Source of the DNA: Conchocele bisecta
Taxonomy: Eukaryota > Mollusca > Bivalvia > Lucinida > Thyasiridae
Direction of reading: 5' to 3'
Assembly (NCBI GenBank): GCA_029237695.1
Contig: CM055277.1
Span: 40,830,242-40,894,241, forward strand
Length of the DNA stretch: 64,000 nt
The translations under genes and the position numbers were made by a program. Below the pieces are notes generated by a model. That model made no database searches. It was given only the letters and a program-made list of their open reading frames with translations, and was not told where the DNA came from. Each line of letters begins with the position of its first letter. The stretch's first letter is position 1. Below, one piece after another: positions 25,201 to 37,227 of the stretch.

Positions 25201-26530
25201 CAATATATCATTTGAAGAAACATAACTATCAGCCACAACAATACGTGATACCTGATACATGTACATGTAAATACGTAATACAACACACTTATTTCCAATG
25301 GCCATTTTGAAGATAATGGTGTCTGGTTACCACAGTACTAGTTATCAATAGTCTAAACAGTTTGTGTTCATTAAATAATGAGTATAAGCAGCAGAAACAT
25401 ACAAAATATAACCACTGCATTACACATGTATGATACATATTAGATTGTCAAGTTGAAATGGCGGCCATTTTAAAAATAATTAGGCCGCCATTTTAAAATA
25501 TAATGAAATAATTATTCCAGTACTTCTTATTCATAATACATAATAATAAAAAACACCAGGTATAACATTGATGTTAAATATATATAAATTTCAATGGCGG
25601 CCATTTTGAATTTCAAAATGGTGGCTATACGGCTCTTAAAAAAATGGAACTAACTTCAGTTTTAGTACATGTTTTGCATAGATATGTGTTCAAATCTTTG
25701 ATGAGCGATGTACATAGCACACTTAGTTTCGGTCGCCATTTTGAAGATAAAGATTACTCGCAGCACAATATCAGCTAGAAATAATCTCTACATACTGTGT
25801 TCAAAGAAATACGAGTATAACCAGAAGGAAAATATTAAATCTTACCACGACATTCAAAAATGTAAAATAAATACTGGATTTCCAATTTTGAAGTGGCGAC
25901 CATTTTGAAAACCAAAATGGCTGGTATCTAAAACCATGCTCCAGATAAGGAATTCGTAATTGAGTATTGTCACTCTATCATTTGTGAAGCAATTGGGTAT
26001 TTCAAAATTTTAATTGCGTACAATAAAATCACACTGCTGTTTACACATCAGCAGACAGCCATTACTGAATAGTTGGCTTCTAAATGAAAACATGTCTCGG
26101 TATTTCATTAGAATTGTCTCCTTGGAGACAATTCCAATGAAATACCAAGATGTGTTTTCATCGAAAATAAGAAAAATATGCTATATCTGCGGTCTGTTTA
26201 TTGTTTTCTGCAGCAAGATAAATGTGCCATAAAATTGTTATAATTGTTTTTTGATACTCGCTACTTCTGATTTCAATTGTGTTTTAGCAAATTTGAATTG
26301 GGTATTTAAGCAAATACGCAGCTTATCTGGAGCGCTGTAAAAATGTATTGAATTCATTCTGCCAATATTTCTTGTCCATGACAATGTGTTTTCCGCTGCA
26401 AAAACACCACACATAATTACTTTGACCTCGAAATATAGATTTAAATGACGGCCATTTTTAATTTCAAGATGGTGGTCATATTGCTGATAGAAAAAAATGG
26501 AACCAACCCCAGTTTTGTTGTATGTGGTCT
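22300..26530. repeat. Inverted repeat zone of GGCCGCCATTTT modules
   Basis: Modules at about 22300-23020 read GGTTCCATTTTTTTCAAC followed by TTGGCCGCCATCTTGGATTT. Modules at about 25440-25660, 25730-25920 and 26440-26530 carry the inverse (GATGGTGGTCAT, AAAAAAATGGAACCAACC). The zone is therefore organised as two clusters in opposite orientation about 2.5 kb apart. The right cluster is partly contained in the segment duplicated to 27.9-29.2 kb. No coding role is seen. Confidence 0.6.
24450..25753 (+). repeat. Source copy of a 1.3-kb segmental duplication
   Basis: It matches 27890-29194 almost base for base at a constant offset of 3440-3441 bp. Only scattered substitutions and a few single-base indels are visible, so the duplication is recent. 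It includes part of the GGCGGCCATTTT modules. Open frames of 60-69 codons occur in both copies but lack protein character. Confidence 0.85.
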
Positions 26531-26649
26531 ATAGATGAAAAACAATCTGGGTTCAAACAATGTAGCGAAACATTTCAGAAAACCTAAAATAACGACATAA
26601 CAGTATAGTATTACACTACTCTACCATTCCCATCTACTAGTATAATTAA

Positions 26650-26891
26650 GACACGCCATGCGATTTCGTACCTTCGGAAATCTGCGTAAATTCGTAAAAG
26701 ACGCTTACAAAATTTACAATATTTCCTTAAATGGCGTCAAAAGTTGACAACATTTTCAGAGTAGATGCGTAATTATATTCAGTTTTGTCAACTTTTGACT
26801 TTATTTATGAAAAATATTGTAACTTTTGTAAACGTATTTCGTGAAATTACGCAGATATTCGAAGGTACAAAATCGCATGGATTGTTTCATA
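26650..26891. mobile_element. Fold-back MITE family E beside the TSP1 exon
   Basis: The ends are GACACGCCATGCGATTTCGT and the inverse near ACAAAATCGCATGGATTGTT. The centre carries GTCAAAAGTTGACAAC and its inverse. Its right edge lies 17 bp from the exon boundary at 26909, so the intron's first bases run almost directly into it. Confidence 0.75.
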
Positions 26892-26908
26892 TGAGAACAA
26901 TCACTCAC

Positions 26909-27085
26909 CAATCGGGCATGGGTCGTTGCTACATGATGATGTCGTCTCGGAGTTGCCCGTGCAGTCCCGTCCCGTGAACGACGGAGCAGGATTTGTGCAT
27001 GTTCGAACCCGTGCCCGGGTCGCGCTTCCACACGTCGCCGTACACGCCGACCAGCTTGACCAACTACCCCAGCCCCCATTGGTTG
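26909..27085 (-). CDS. Thrombospondin type-1 (TSP1) domain exon
   Basis: The exon lies between acceptor TGTATTTACAG and donor GTGAGTGA, with phase 1 at both ends, 177 bp and 59 residues. It opens with WGSWSSWSACTATCG: the W-x-x-W-x-x-W core that is C-mannosylated in known TSP1 domains, and the CxxxCG block. TRARVRTC follows, supplying the stacked arginines, then GRDC and CSNDPCP. It has six cysteines, the full TSP1 complement. TSP1 repeats are extracellular modules that bind glycosaminoglycans and other ligands (established). The junctions fit the stalk exon upstream (29377) and the SRCR exon downstream (15733) in frame. The exon is a sharp GC-rich island in AT-rich sequence. Confidence 0.95.
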
Positions 27086-27411
27086 CTGTAAATACAGTAG
27101 CGTTTGATTTTGATTTGTATCAAGTTTACACGTGCCGTTTTGGTTTGACCCACGTTTGACCCACGTTTGCGCTACGTTTGACAGCAAACCAGATTTTGGT
27201 GTTTATTGTGTTGTATATTTGACTTCTTTCTCAATAAAAACACGGTTATTACATTTGTTTTATCAAGAAATGGAAAACGAAGACAAATCAGCGGCCAACA
27301 CAATTTAATTCAGCATTGTAAGTTTTAAACCTGCCCTCCCACATCCCAGGTTGTAACATAGGGATACATATTTTGTTCTTTTTCGTCAAGTCTTTAGATA
27401 TGACTTTTTTC

Positions 27412-27803
27412 GTGCAAAATAAACATGCATTTACCACACCACTACCAGATGTGTTATTTTTATGTCAAACGTGAATTGCCACACTTGATATAATTGGCGA
27501 TAACCGTGTTTCCTTGAAAGGTTAACAAAAACAACTATTAAATTATCTCTATTTATTTTTCGATGCATCATACTTTATAAAAAAGATGTCGATACAATAT
27601 TTATTCACTGACATGTGACGCATTTTATTGACATAAATAGTTTAAAAATTATACTGCGTCATTAGATAGTCACGCGCGTCTCTATAAGCATGATACGTAA
27701 ATTAAAGTTTCTGAATGATTATACCGGTATAGTGGGCACTCGTATTTTTTACAACTGGTGGATTCGTTACAAACGTATACACTTATTCACTCCTATAAAT
27801 ATC
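27412..27803 (+). mobile_element. MITE family A, truncated copy
   Basis: It shares the GCGATAACCGTGTTTCCTTG, GATGCATCATACTTTATA and ATTCACTCCTATAAAT blocks with the full copies at 30149, 58137 and 63346. Both terminal repeats are missing or eroded. It is immediately followed by a family B element. Confidence 0.65.
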
Positions 27804-27804
27804 A

Positions 27805-29303
27805 GGGGCCAGTTTCACTAAACTTCGTACGACTACGAAGTTCGTAAGTTCAAAATTGAAATCCACAATAACGTTTGTTCTGTTAATGTGGGAATGAAAA
27901 TGTATTTCTGGTAACTTTTAACAACAACAAAAATCACGCAGCATGAAATCCCAAATGGCCATTGGACAGTTGAAAGGGATTTACATTAATAATAGTGTAC
28001 CAAGTACACATATGTCAGATGAAGTCTGCAATTTGCTTACCAGGAGTTTGCTGATTTTGCAAAATAATTGGATTTCCTTAATGTCACGTGCTCTACGTAG
28101 CCAATGTCCAGTGGGTCATCTGAGCGAACAGTAAGCATTGTGGAACACAGTTTCGTAAAAACAAAAGGTGAATGTACATACCTATATTTGGGTATACTAG
28201 AATATCGAAACTCCTATAACCGGCACGGAATGATCATCTGCACAGTTGTTGATGGGACAGCGGCATCTATCCAGTTTACTGAGCACTTGTGAGCAGGTAT
28301 TTCCAATACATGTTTCAATTTGTGACAAGATCAAATCCAGTCATCAACAGAGCAAGAAACGCTATGTAAGAGATACACATTGGCGATCAAGTAGGACTCC
28401 ATACATACAGCAAACTGCTGAAACCAGTTGCAGTCTGCTAGCGCAATGCCAGTTCTTACAGACTGCAGATTGTACATCATATCGCAGTAACAGACGCTTT
28501 CTCGTGAAACAATGGAGAGTATGAATGTTTACATTTGCAACGCAATATAAAATACCATAATATATATACACTTTATTGGATAAAATGGATGATTTGCCAT
28601 ATTTAATCTTCTTATTTTAAAGGAAAACACATGTGCTGACCAATATATCATTTGAAGAAACATAACTATAAGCCACAACAATACGTGATACCTGATACAT
28701 GTACATGTAAATACGTAATACAACACACTTATTTCCAATGGCCATTTTGAAGATAATGGTGTCTGGTTACCACAGTACTAGTTATCAATAGTCTAAACAG
28801 TTTGTGTTCATTAAATAATGAGTATAAGCAGCAGAAACATACAAAATATAACCACTGCATTACACATGTACGATAAATATTAGATTGTCAAGTTTAAATG
28901 GCGGCCATTTTAAAAATAATTTGGCCGCCATTTTAAAATATAATGAAATAATTATTCCAGTACTTCTTATTCATAATACATAATAATAAAAAACACCAGG
29001 TATAACATTGATGTTAAATATATATAAATTTCAATGGCGGCCATTTTGAATTTCAAAATGGTTTCTATACGGCTCTTAAAAAAATGGAACTAACTTCAGT
29101 GTTAGTATATGTTTTGCATAGATATGTGTTCAAATCTTTGATGTAGCGATGTACATAGCACACTTAGTTTCGGTCGCCATTTTGAAGATAAAGAAGATAA
29201 AATTGAAATCCACAATAACGTTTGTTCTGTTAATGTGGGAAGAAAATTCGTAGAAAAATTCTACGAACATTTTTGTCGTAAGAAGTTTAGTGAAACGAGA
29301 CCC
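27805..29303. mobile_element. Fold-back family B split by the 1.3-kb duplicate
   Basis: The left arm (27805-27892) begins GGGGCCAGTTTCACTAAACT. The right arm (about 29197-29303) ends AGAAGTTTAGTGAAACGAGA. Between them sits the duplicate of 24450-25753. A direct repeat of about 42 bp running from AAAATTGAAATCCACAATAA to TTCTGTTAATGTGGGA stands on each side of the inserted segment. Confidence 0.75.
27890..29194 (+). repeat. Inserted copy of the 1.3-kb segmental duplication
   Basis: It is a near-identical copy of 24450-25753 in the same orientation, placed inside a family B fold-back and flanked by a direct repeat of about 42 bp. The left join shares only the bases GGA with the source, and the right join follows GAAGATAAAG. 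Confidence 0.85.
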
Positions 29304-29376
29304 AGTTTGTTACTAATCAATGGGCCCGCCAACAGGGCAGCAAAGCTATGGGAAAATATAATGAATATTAACCTAC

Positions 29377-29475
29377 CTGTCAAAATGTTCTCCATCGACG
29401 CTGATAGTGCAGTTACAGTAACATTTAAGCCAGTAATGTCGCCTTGAAACTGGTCTCGTACGGACGTATTATTAT
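29377..29475 (-). CDS. Stalk exon, B class, 33 residues (last before TSP1)
   Basis: Acceptor AACAATTGCAG, donor GTAGGTTA, phase 1 at both ends. It reads DNNTSVRDQFQGDITGLNVT, then VTALSASMENILT. The hydrophobic ladder F, I, L, V, L, M follows the heptad pattern of the family, and NVT is the conserved sequon. Two extra residues relative to the usual 31 would shift heptad register before the TSP1 domain. Confidence 0.8.
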
Positions 29476-29639
29476 CTGCAATTGTTGATAAAACTGTCAT
29501 TCACACTTGTAAGAAATAGCACATAAATAATCCATTAAGTGTAGTGTAATAAATAACTATGCAAATGAGGTCAATCCAAAAAGAAATATCGTTATTCGAT
29601 AACATAATTATTGATGGTCTTAACGAACACGTTATATAT

Positions 29640-30148
29640 ACATGCATGTATCTTATGTCACGAGTGTGCTAGCTGATCAGGAGCTACACTGGTCAAATCC
29701 TCAGTACACCCCGTTTTGTCGTGAAAGAGCACACCAAGCTGCTGCAGGCAACATAATTGTCCCTACAGAGACGAACCACATGGGTTCTAAGTCGTGCTAG
29801 GGCGAATCACTCGTCCTGGGACATTGTTGTGGGTGGCGTCTTGCCACAGGCCGAGTTTTGTTGTTGTACGTGGCGGTTTGTCCCAGGCCGAGATATATCG
29901 TCCCGGCGCGACTTCGGACCAGACAGTGTTGCTGTAGATGGCGCTTTCTCACAGGCCGAGTGGTTCGCCTCATTACGACTTTTGACCTCAGTGAGACGAA
30001 CACCAATATTTCAATATCACGGTGACTGCTTGCTACTATCCAGATGTTTGCGAGTTCACCTTTTACAAAGACGGTAGAATCTCTAGACACTTTGTGGAAA
30101 CCTTCGTCGGCAGAAAAACGTGGAACGGACAGTAGGGAAATTGTTCTC
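29640..30148. other. Intron sequence with imperfect CACAGGCCGAG repeats
   Basis: Three imperfect repeats near 29830-29970 contain TGGCG-TTGxCACAGGCCGAG. A family F fragment lies near 29660-29690, and a single family D terminal repeat at about 30103-30135. Open frames on both strands here are repeat-derived. Confidence 0.5.
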
Positions 30149-30582
30149 TTTAAAGGTACATGCCCACTCACTAGGCACAAACTGTTCTTTATATCAGAGA
30201 CATTTTCTGGCAAAATAAACATTCATTCACCATTACCCCATGTATTGATTGGCATTATTATACGTTTTATATCAGGCGTACATTTATACACTGATTTATT
30301 TTTTAATGTGCAATGATCATACGTTATAATATGTCGAAACCATTATTTGTTCAGGTGACGCATTTAATTAATATAAATAATTAAAAAAAATAACATGCCT
30401 CATTTGCATATGAAAATAGCCTGATACCACCGCGCGTCACTATCAGTAAAGTAAATATTACTAAATGATTATATCTGCCATAGCGGGCACGCGTAATTTT
30501 TATAACTGGTGGAATAGTGACACAATTATACACTTATTTAATTCCTACAGTTTGTGCCTACTGAGTGGGCATGTACCTGTAA
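30149..30582 (+). mobile_element. MITE family A, complete copy
   Basis: The terminal inverted repeats are TTAAAGGTACATGCCCACTC and GAGTGGGCATGTACCTGTAA, with inner AGGCACAAACTGTTCTTTAT and its inverse. There is no transposase. The TTAA at the outer end suggests a TTAA-type target (inference). Confidence 0.8.
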
Positions 30583-30893
30583 TAGCTCAAACAAGGTTTA
30601 TACAAGGTTACGAACACACATGTATGTGGAGTTACACTGTTGACTGTTCGAAAACATTGACGTTGTTATTGCATATTTGTATGTATTTACATCACAGCCA
30701 ACTCTTCAATGACAAAGTTACAAACGCTGCTCTCCCACCCGCTCCAACAGCAAACTGCCAACCAAAGATATCGTTTACAGTCTTGCACAGCTTTTTTTTG
30801 TTCACACCTTTTTACATCCCCCCATTAGGTTTACGCACCTACAGACTCTGTTGGAGTTAAATATGGTAAGGAAAAAACAACCCTAAATAGGCA

Positions 30894-33800
30894 ATGAGTG
30901 AAATAAAAATATTGTCATTACATTGTCAAGGAATAGGTCAACTTCCCAAACGCACTGATCTTTTTCAATACTTAAAAGAAAAAAAATATCACATATACTG
31001 TTTGCAAGATACCCATTTCACTCCAGGGGAAGACGAAAAATTTGTACGGACTAGGTGGGGTAATGATTGTTATTTCAGTTCATTTCGATCTAATGCAAGG
31101 GGAGTAGCAATATTATTCAATGGCAATTTAGACTATACAGTACACCAGTCAAAATGCGATCCCAATGGTAACTTCATTCTACTAGACATCACTATTGAAA
31201 ATAATAAATTTACACTTGTATGCCTGTATGGACCAAACTCAGATGATCCCCTTTTTTTTCAGAACATATCAAAAGAAATTGATGAAATGAATAACGATAA
31301 ATATATTTTATGCGGAGATTTTAACCTTGTTTTGGACCCAGATTTAGACTTTCATAAGAATAAAAATATAAATAATAAAAAATCTAGAGAAAAATTATTA
31401 GAAATTATTCAAGAAAAATATTTAATCGACCCTTTTAGAGAAAATCACCCCCTAATGAGAAGGTTCACATAGAGACGACGACAGCCTTTTCAGCAAGCAA
31501 GACTAGATTTCTTCCTCATCTCTGAAAATACTTTACCTTCAATTAAAAACTGCATCATTGAAAATAGCTACAGATCTGATCATTCACCTGTATTGTTAAG
31601 TTTACGTTTCAACAATTTTATAAAGGGAAAACCACTATGGAAACATAACAATTCAATGCTGAAAGACATAAATTACATAAACATGATTAATGAAAAATTG
31701 AAGAAATAGAAAATCAATATGCTATTCCAATATATAACCGAGAAAACTTACATGAAATACCAAACAACGAATTGCAATTCACAATTAACGATCAACTTTT
31801 TCTAGAAACACTTATGATGGAACTACGTGGAAAATCTATTTCTTATTCTTCCTTTATAAAAAAAGAAACCAATCAAAAAGAAAAATCATTAACAGAACAA
31901 ATATTAGACATGGAAAAACAATTAAAGAAAGAAGACATGAATAAAATTGAAATTTTAAAATTAGAACTCCAGGAAATTCGTAAAATTAAAGTAAATGGTT
32001 CAGTTATTCGATCAAGGGCTCTAAATATAAATGAAGGAGAAAAAACAACAAAATATTTCTGTGCACTCGAATCTCATAACTTTATAAGTAAAACAATACC
32101 AAAACTTGAAACAGAAAATGGCAAAATAATTACAAATCAGTCAGAGATATTAAAAGAAACAGAACTATTTTACACCAAACTGCATAGCAATAAAGACACA
32201 GCTGCTTATAAAGATTTAGATTTGGATAATTTTTTGGAAAATACGCATGTACCAAAATTAAATGAAACAGAATCAGAAAAACTAGAGGGATTAATCACAA
32301 AAACTGAACTAGCCTTTGCACTAAAAAACATGACGAACAACCGTAGCCCAGGTACAAGCGGATTTGCATGCGAATTTTATAAAATGTTTTGGCATAAACT
32401 GGGTGATTTCATTTGTAGGGCAATACATTATAGCTATCAGAAGGGTGAACTATCTATAACTCAACGGCAAGGTATAATAACACTAATCCCAAAAGAAGAT
32501 AAATCTCGACATTTTCTAAAATATTATATACCTACATGTATTTCATTATTAAACACAATTTACAAAATGGCATCAGCATCTATCGCTAATAGAATAAAAA
32601 CAGTATTAGACAAATTAATAAATGGGGACCAACAGGATTTATTTCAGGAAGATACATGGGGGAAAACACTAGACAGGTATACGACATTATGCAATATATT
32701 GAAAAAAACAATATCCCAGGACTTCTTCTTATAGACTTTGAGAAAGCATTTGACTCTGTATCCTGGAACTATATTCATAAAGTACTTCGTTACTTTAAAT
32801 TCGGACCAAATATTAGGCAATGGATTACATTATTCTACAAAAATGCTCAACTATCAGTTAATCAACATTGTAACCTCTCACCTTTTTTTTCAATACATCG
32901 AGGCTGTCGTCAGGGGGACCCACTCTCACCGTACATTTTTATCTTATGCGCAGAAATACTTGCAATCAGAATACGCAAAAATCATAAAATTAAAGGAATT
33001 AAAATAAATGGAACAGAATATAAACTAACACAGTTTGCAGATGACAATAGTGCCCTCTTGGATGGATCAAGTGAATCACTAACTGAAACACTTAATGAAC
33101 TGGAAATGTATGCCCATATGTCAGGACTTAAAGTTAATTTTGATAAAACACAAGTTATTTGGATTGGGGCAAAACAATTTAGCCAGCCTCTCAAAATGAA
33201 CTTAAAAACAATTTCAACATAAATATAAACTTTCTTCAATATATGGCCTTGTCAAAGCAATAAAAGATTGGGGTAAAAGTTTGAAACTTATCAATATCGA
33301 AAAAAAGTTACAAATGCCATTTACTCCATACAAACTAAAAATATACATAAAAAACAAAACCGGGACAAAAGACATGTACCTCGCATTAAACTCCAATTCT
33401 GAAACTCCAGCTGGTAAAATTAAATGGAACTCCACCTATAATTTTAACAATGAAACATGGAAGAAAATATATTTATGGCCGCATACCATAACAAAAGACA
33501 CAACTCGAAAATGGTTCCAGTACCGAATAAACCACAATATTCTGGCCACAAATGATTTCCTAAATAAGATTAAAATTCTCAGTAGTCCATTATGTACATT
33601 CTGTAATAATTTCTCGGAAACAATAAAACATTTGTTTTGGGATTGTAAGGTTAAACAAAACATATTTAGGGAACTTCAAGAATGGTTAGCGACCAAAAAT
33701 ATAACTATTACAATTAACGAAAAATCATTCATCTTTGGGATTTACGAAAAAACAATAAGTATATTCAAACAATTAATATTATTATAAACTAAATACTATC

Positions 33801-33966
33801 TCTATTATTGCCGGTGTTCAACAGTAGTACCAAGTATCAGCATACTGAAGCATCGAATTCAACTATTGTATGAAACATCCAGGAAGGCAGCAATAATGGC
33901 CAACAAACTTGAAAACTTTACAAAAAATTGGGAAGACTTTATCATTTCAAAAATTTCAAAAGTTTA
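30894..33966 (+). pseudogene. LINE ORF2: endonuclease and reverse transcriptase, dead
   Basis: An APE-type endonuclease comes first (30894-31710): CLQDTHF, LCGDFN, QARLDFFLIS and YRSDHSPV. An in-frame TAG at about 31469 falls where related elements usually have the Trp of a T-W-R motif. After a frameshift, the palm region has NNRSPGTSGFACEFY (about 32338). A second frameshift near 32632-32700 precedes the motif A block LLIDFEKAFDSVSW, then GCRQGDPLSPYIF and the catalytic FADDN (33036). A gap and frame change near 33222-33281 remove part of the thumb. The C-terminal zinc-finger (zf-RVT) segment with CTFCNN and HLFWDC follows at 33590-33640. It looks L1/Tx1-like. At least one stop, several frame breaks and a deletion make it non-functional. 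Confidence 0.9.
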
Positions 33967-34311
33967 ATTATGTAACAAAAATACCAAAATAAGATTTCAT
34001 CTTCAGCTGAGCTAGTTGCGGGTGCTATCTCTAATCTCTGCTTTTGTGCGTTTTATTTGTCTTCCTTTCTTTGTTTTAACCCCTTCCACACCCCCTCCCC
34101 ACTCCTCATTCCACCTCATATTATAGGTTTGGGAAATAAAGACATTATAAATATGAATCTAGTAGAAGAATATAATATACATAGAGTAATACAGGTTCAA
34201 TCAAAGACCATGATCTGACGGAACCAGCCGCGTTTTGTTTTATAATCAGTGTGGGAACAGATTGTACATAATTGGTTTGTCAATACATAATGTGACCATC
34301 AACTTTAACAT

Positions 34312-34543
34312 TTAACCCTTTCAGCCCTAAATAACTGGAATGGATTATATATAATATGTTAATTTTCGGTCAATTCCATTCAACACAAAATACTTTTCAA
34401 ATAATTATTTATAATTTTTTTTTTTTTTTTTTAACAAATATGAAAACTACTTGCAAAGAGTGCAGATCCTGATGAGCCGGCTCGTCTGGATCTACACTGT
34501 TTAAAAACACCTATATAAATGGCTGTAGTGTTGAAAGGGTTAA
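34312..34543. mobile_element. TTAA-bounded MITE (CCCTTTCAGCCCTAA ends)
   Basis: TTAACCCTTTCAGCCCTAAA at the left matches GAAAGGGTTAA at the right. The interior holds an AGTGCAGATCCTGATGAGCC hairpin. A second copy lies at 61030-61280. TTAA followed by CCC is piggyBac-like (inference). Confidence 0.75.
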
Positions 34544-35039
34544 TACACGATTTAAACATGTAGATGCACAGCAGGATTGAACTTCACTTTTTACAGAGTG
34601 GGGCTGGTTCAGTTGGATCATGGGTAATATGAATGATAACATATAATCAATTACATGTATTACATATGCTAAATCAAACTTTGGCTCTTGCAGCGCTGGA
34701 GAGTGACATTGTCATCTGCGGGTTTATTATAAGTATTATTGTCTTTTTTTTAATAACACGTGCAACTTTTTATTGAAAATTCAGGTATCTCATTAATGAC
34801 GATTCTCATGTACCACTCAACCATGAAGTCTTAATAGAACAGTGATTTCTACCCAGTACTGCAAGAGCAAAAAGGGGTGAATATCTGTAATTGCATATTT
34901 TGTATTTGTATCTGACTATTACATGTATATTATGTACGGTTTGTGGGGGATGGCCCCGACCCACCACAAACCTATTACGGGGAAAATAAATATTTAAAAA
35001 AAAAAAAAAAAAAAGATATCGTTTATTTTTTTAAACCAA

Positions 35040-35862
35040 TTAAGTATGAGCCGTCCAGTGGATACGCAGCTGTATCAGATACACCAAGGACGGAACACAT
35101 TTACATTGGAACGTCAACTGGGCCTACGCTACGGAAAACAAGATGGCTGCCAATGTTCCCGCCAAAACACCTTCGAGAAGAAAGAGATTTCTCAAGAACC
35201 AGCGGAGACGGGAACGAAGGCACCAAGCAGCGATAGAACGACAGGCGGCAGGTAGGCCGAGAGGAAACTCACCTGCTGTTTAAACTTCTACTACAACAGA
35301 AGACACTACATCCACAGAGGATGATTCCGACTGCGCCGAGGCAAAGCACTCCCGGGACACCCAGGGAATGAATGGTCTACGACAAGGACACCGCCGAGAA
35401 CGCGTGGAGAAGAGCGGATGGACACAACTGCCACGTCGATGATGCTTTCACCGCTATCGTCAAACTACAACATTCTACTAGGGACTACATTCGACGTCGT
35501 GCAAGAAATAGAGCCACTATACGATGATATCCACATCGGACGGGTCACATCCGTGGATACCACCGAGGTTGTCGCGTCAATGAAAGTTACAGTACAGACG
35601 ACCGATCGAACTACCAACATTGGCTACCAACATTGGCACTCTGTTGACCCGCACAGCTGCTACGTGTATCACTGCCAAGAAACTGCCCGCCGTCGCATTA
35701 TATAACACAGAAGACTTCGCGAATACGGACACTTGGATTGGCGGAAGACCAGTGGATTGTACAGACCTTATCGACGGCAAGACATACCAGATTACGCAGA
35801 TGGCGGACGATACTGTCGGCAACAGTACTGCCAAGCTACTAAGTGCACTACTTGAGTACTAG
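35040..35862 (+). pseudogene. Decayed ORF of unknown, retroelement-like origin
   Basis: GC-rich sequence with several frames that read as protein in patches. One patch is a Lys/Arg-rich N-terminal segment (about 35135-35250, with RRRERRHQAA in one frame). Another is a longer frame from 35418 to 35834. At 35611-35636 a 13-bp unit CTACCAACATTGG is present twice in tandem. The frame before it continues logically in the frame after it (from 35624 to the stop at 35860), so the duplication looks like a recent frameshift. I do not recognise the product; the basic start suggests a nucleic-acid-binding element protein. Confidence 0.35.
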
Positions 35863-37227
35863 CGTAACAACGAACCCCGTTGAAATCTGGCGAAGGGGCT
35901 CCAGCAGGCGTGGCACCCGGGGTAGCATCTGGTTCTACCCATGAAGCCCTTGTGAGTATTGGTTCTATCCAGGAAAGTTAAACAAATCGCATTTGCTGGT
36001 GTGGCGCCTTTCTTGGTTTTTTAGACCGGGTATGGACGTGCCTTAGAGCCAATTCCCACCATTAAATGTAAGATGAATACAATAGAATACCACCTGCCGT
36101 TGCCACTCTTTGTTTAACCACAGGATAGCCGCAGTAACAACGACACTTCCAAGTGTTTCTTTTTGATATGTTATCTCCATTTTTGGAGATAGCATATTAT
36201 GTCACACACATTTCTATGGGGGCAGCCATTGTCATAAACGGCGAGTACGACCAAGAAAAGAGTGCCATGTGCCAACTTATCCTATGGCATTCTGGTCTGT
36301 CTTGCTTTGTATAAAAAACTCTACATATACTATTCTCTATAGTTTTCACAGTTTTGGACTCAGTTTATTAGTTACATTTTCGAAAATACGAATCAAGACA
36401 TTTCGTGCGTATAAATACAGCAGCTATTATCTTATGGTCTCACGGGACAGTACGTATGGAGCTAGCTACAAACAAAACTTCGCCTCCGAAAGTTATCTAC
36501 GGCTACAATTTGACCCATTCAAAAATGTCCAAATTTAGTTAACTATATTTTTTTATACCTTTAAAGAAATAATCGTTGGTGTAGAACTAGTAAATTGCCA
36601 ACAATAATAGAACAGGGAAATCATCCATATTTTCACTAGCTTTTGTTCAACATTCAACAAAACGTAATGAAGCTTTCAAATTTACAAGATATACATGTAA
36701 ATGTCAGATAACCACATTGAGACGGTAAAATAACCAATTTCTGCATGTGTATGTTCTTTATTAATAATTTATGAATACGGCGTTACCAGTTTTATACTAA
36801 CATATCAAACACGCCAGATAACCGATTGGAAAAATCACTCTTCCATGCGTTACATTAAAGAGATGAGATTAAATTGCTACGATCGCGATAGGTATGGAGC
36901 GGGGTAGCAATTTTGTTTCTATTACGGAGCTGGCAGTAAAAGGGGTAGGGGGGAGGAGGGGTGAAGGATTTTCTAAATATTTCAGTACTGACCCTGCAAG
37001 TTACACCAGTGTGATTTACAAAATTAACTTACCCCACACACCGATCAGTTTTTGTGGAGACAACATATTTCAGTACTTTGAGTATACATGGTTGCCCCAT
37101 TCTAGTATTTTTAAATACAACAACTGACACATGTTGGCAAGATTAGCGCAGGCGGTGGTGTATACTAAATGTTCTTTCACAGCAATGAGGGCTCGTAGTG
37201 TCCCTTTGCAAATATTTGTAGAGATCA
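35863..37227. other. Intron or intergenic sequence without recognised features
   Basis: About 35863-36115 may be the 3' tail of the preceding element. A short palindrome ATCTCCATTTTTGGAGATA sits at 36173-36191. No gene is seen. Confidence 0.45.

Larger units (their letters stand above)
30778..35011 (+). mobile_element. LINE insertion with target-site duplication and poly-A
   Basis: The 14-bp repeat AAAGATATCGTTTA lies directly before (30764-30777) and directly after (35012-35025) this 4.2-kb block. The block ends in a run of about 20 A preceded by an AATAAA at 34985-34990. This is the mark of target-primed reverse transcription (established). The block holds a decayed ORF2 and no ORF1, so it is 5'-truncated. 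The last kilobase carries unrelated sequence, including a TTAA-bounded MITE, which suggests read-through past the LINE's own 3' end. Confidence 0.8.

Noticed and set aside
24503..25298. Frames of 60-69 codons conserved between 24.5-25.3 kb and 27.9-28.7 kb
   Set aside because: Conservation is explained by the recent duplication of the whole 1.3-kb segment, including non-coding parts.
26801..27187. 128-codon arginine-rich minus-strand frame and a 77-codon plus-strand frame
   Set aside because: Both are shadows of the TSP1 exon in other frames. Only the TSP1 frame shows a domain and proper splice sites.
29757..30222. Overlapping frames of 106 and 141 codons on opposite strands
   Set aside because: They cover the CACAGGCCGAG repeats and a MITE end, with no domain or splice context.
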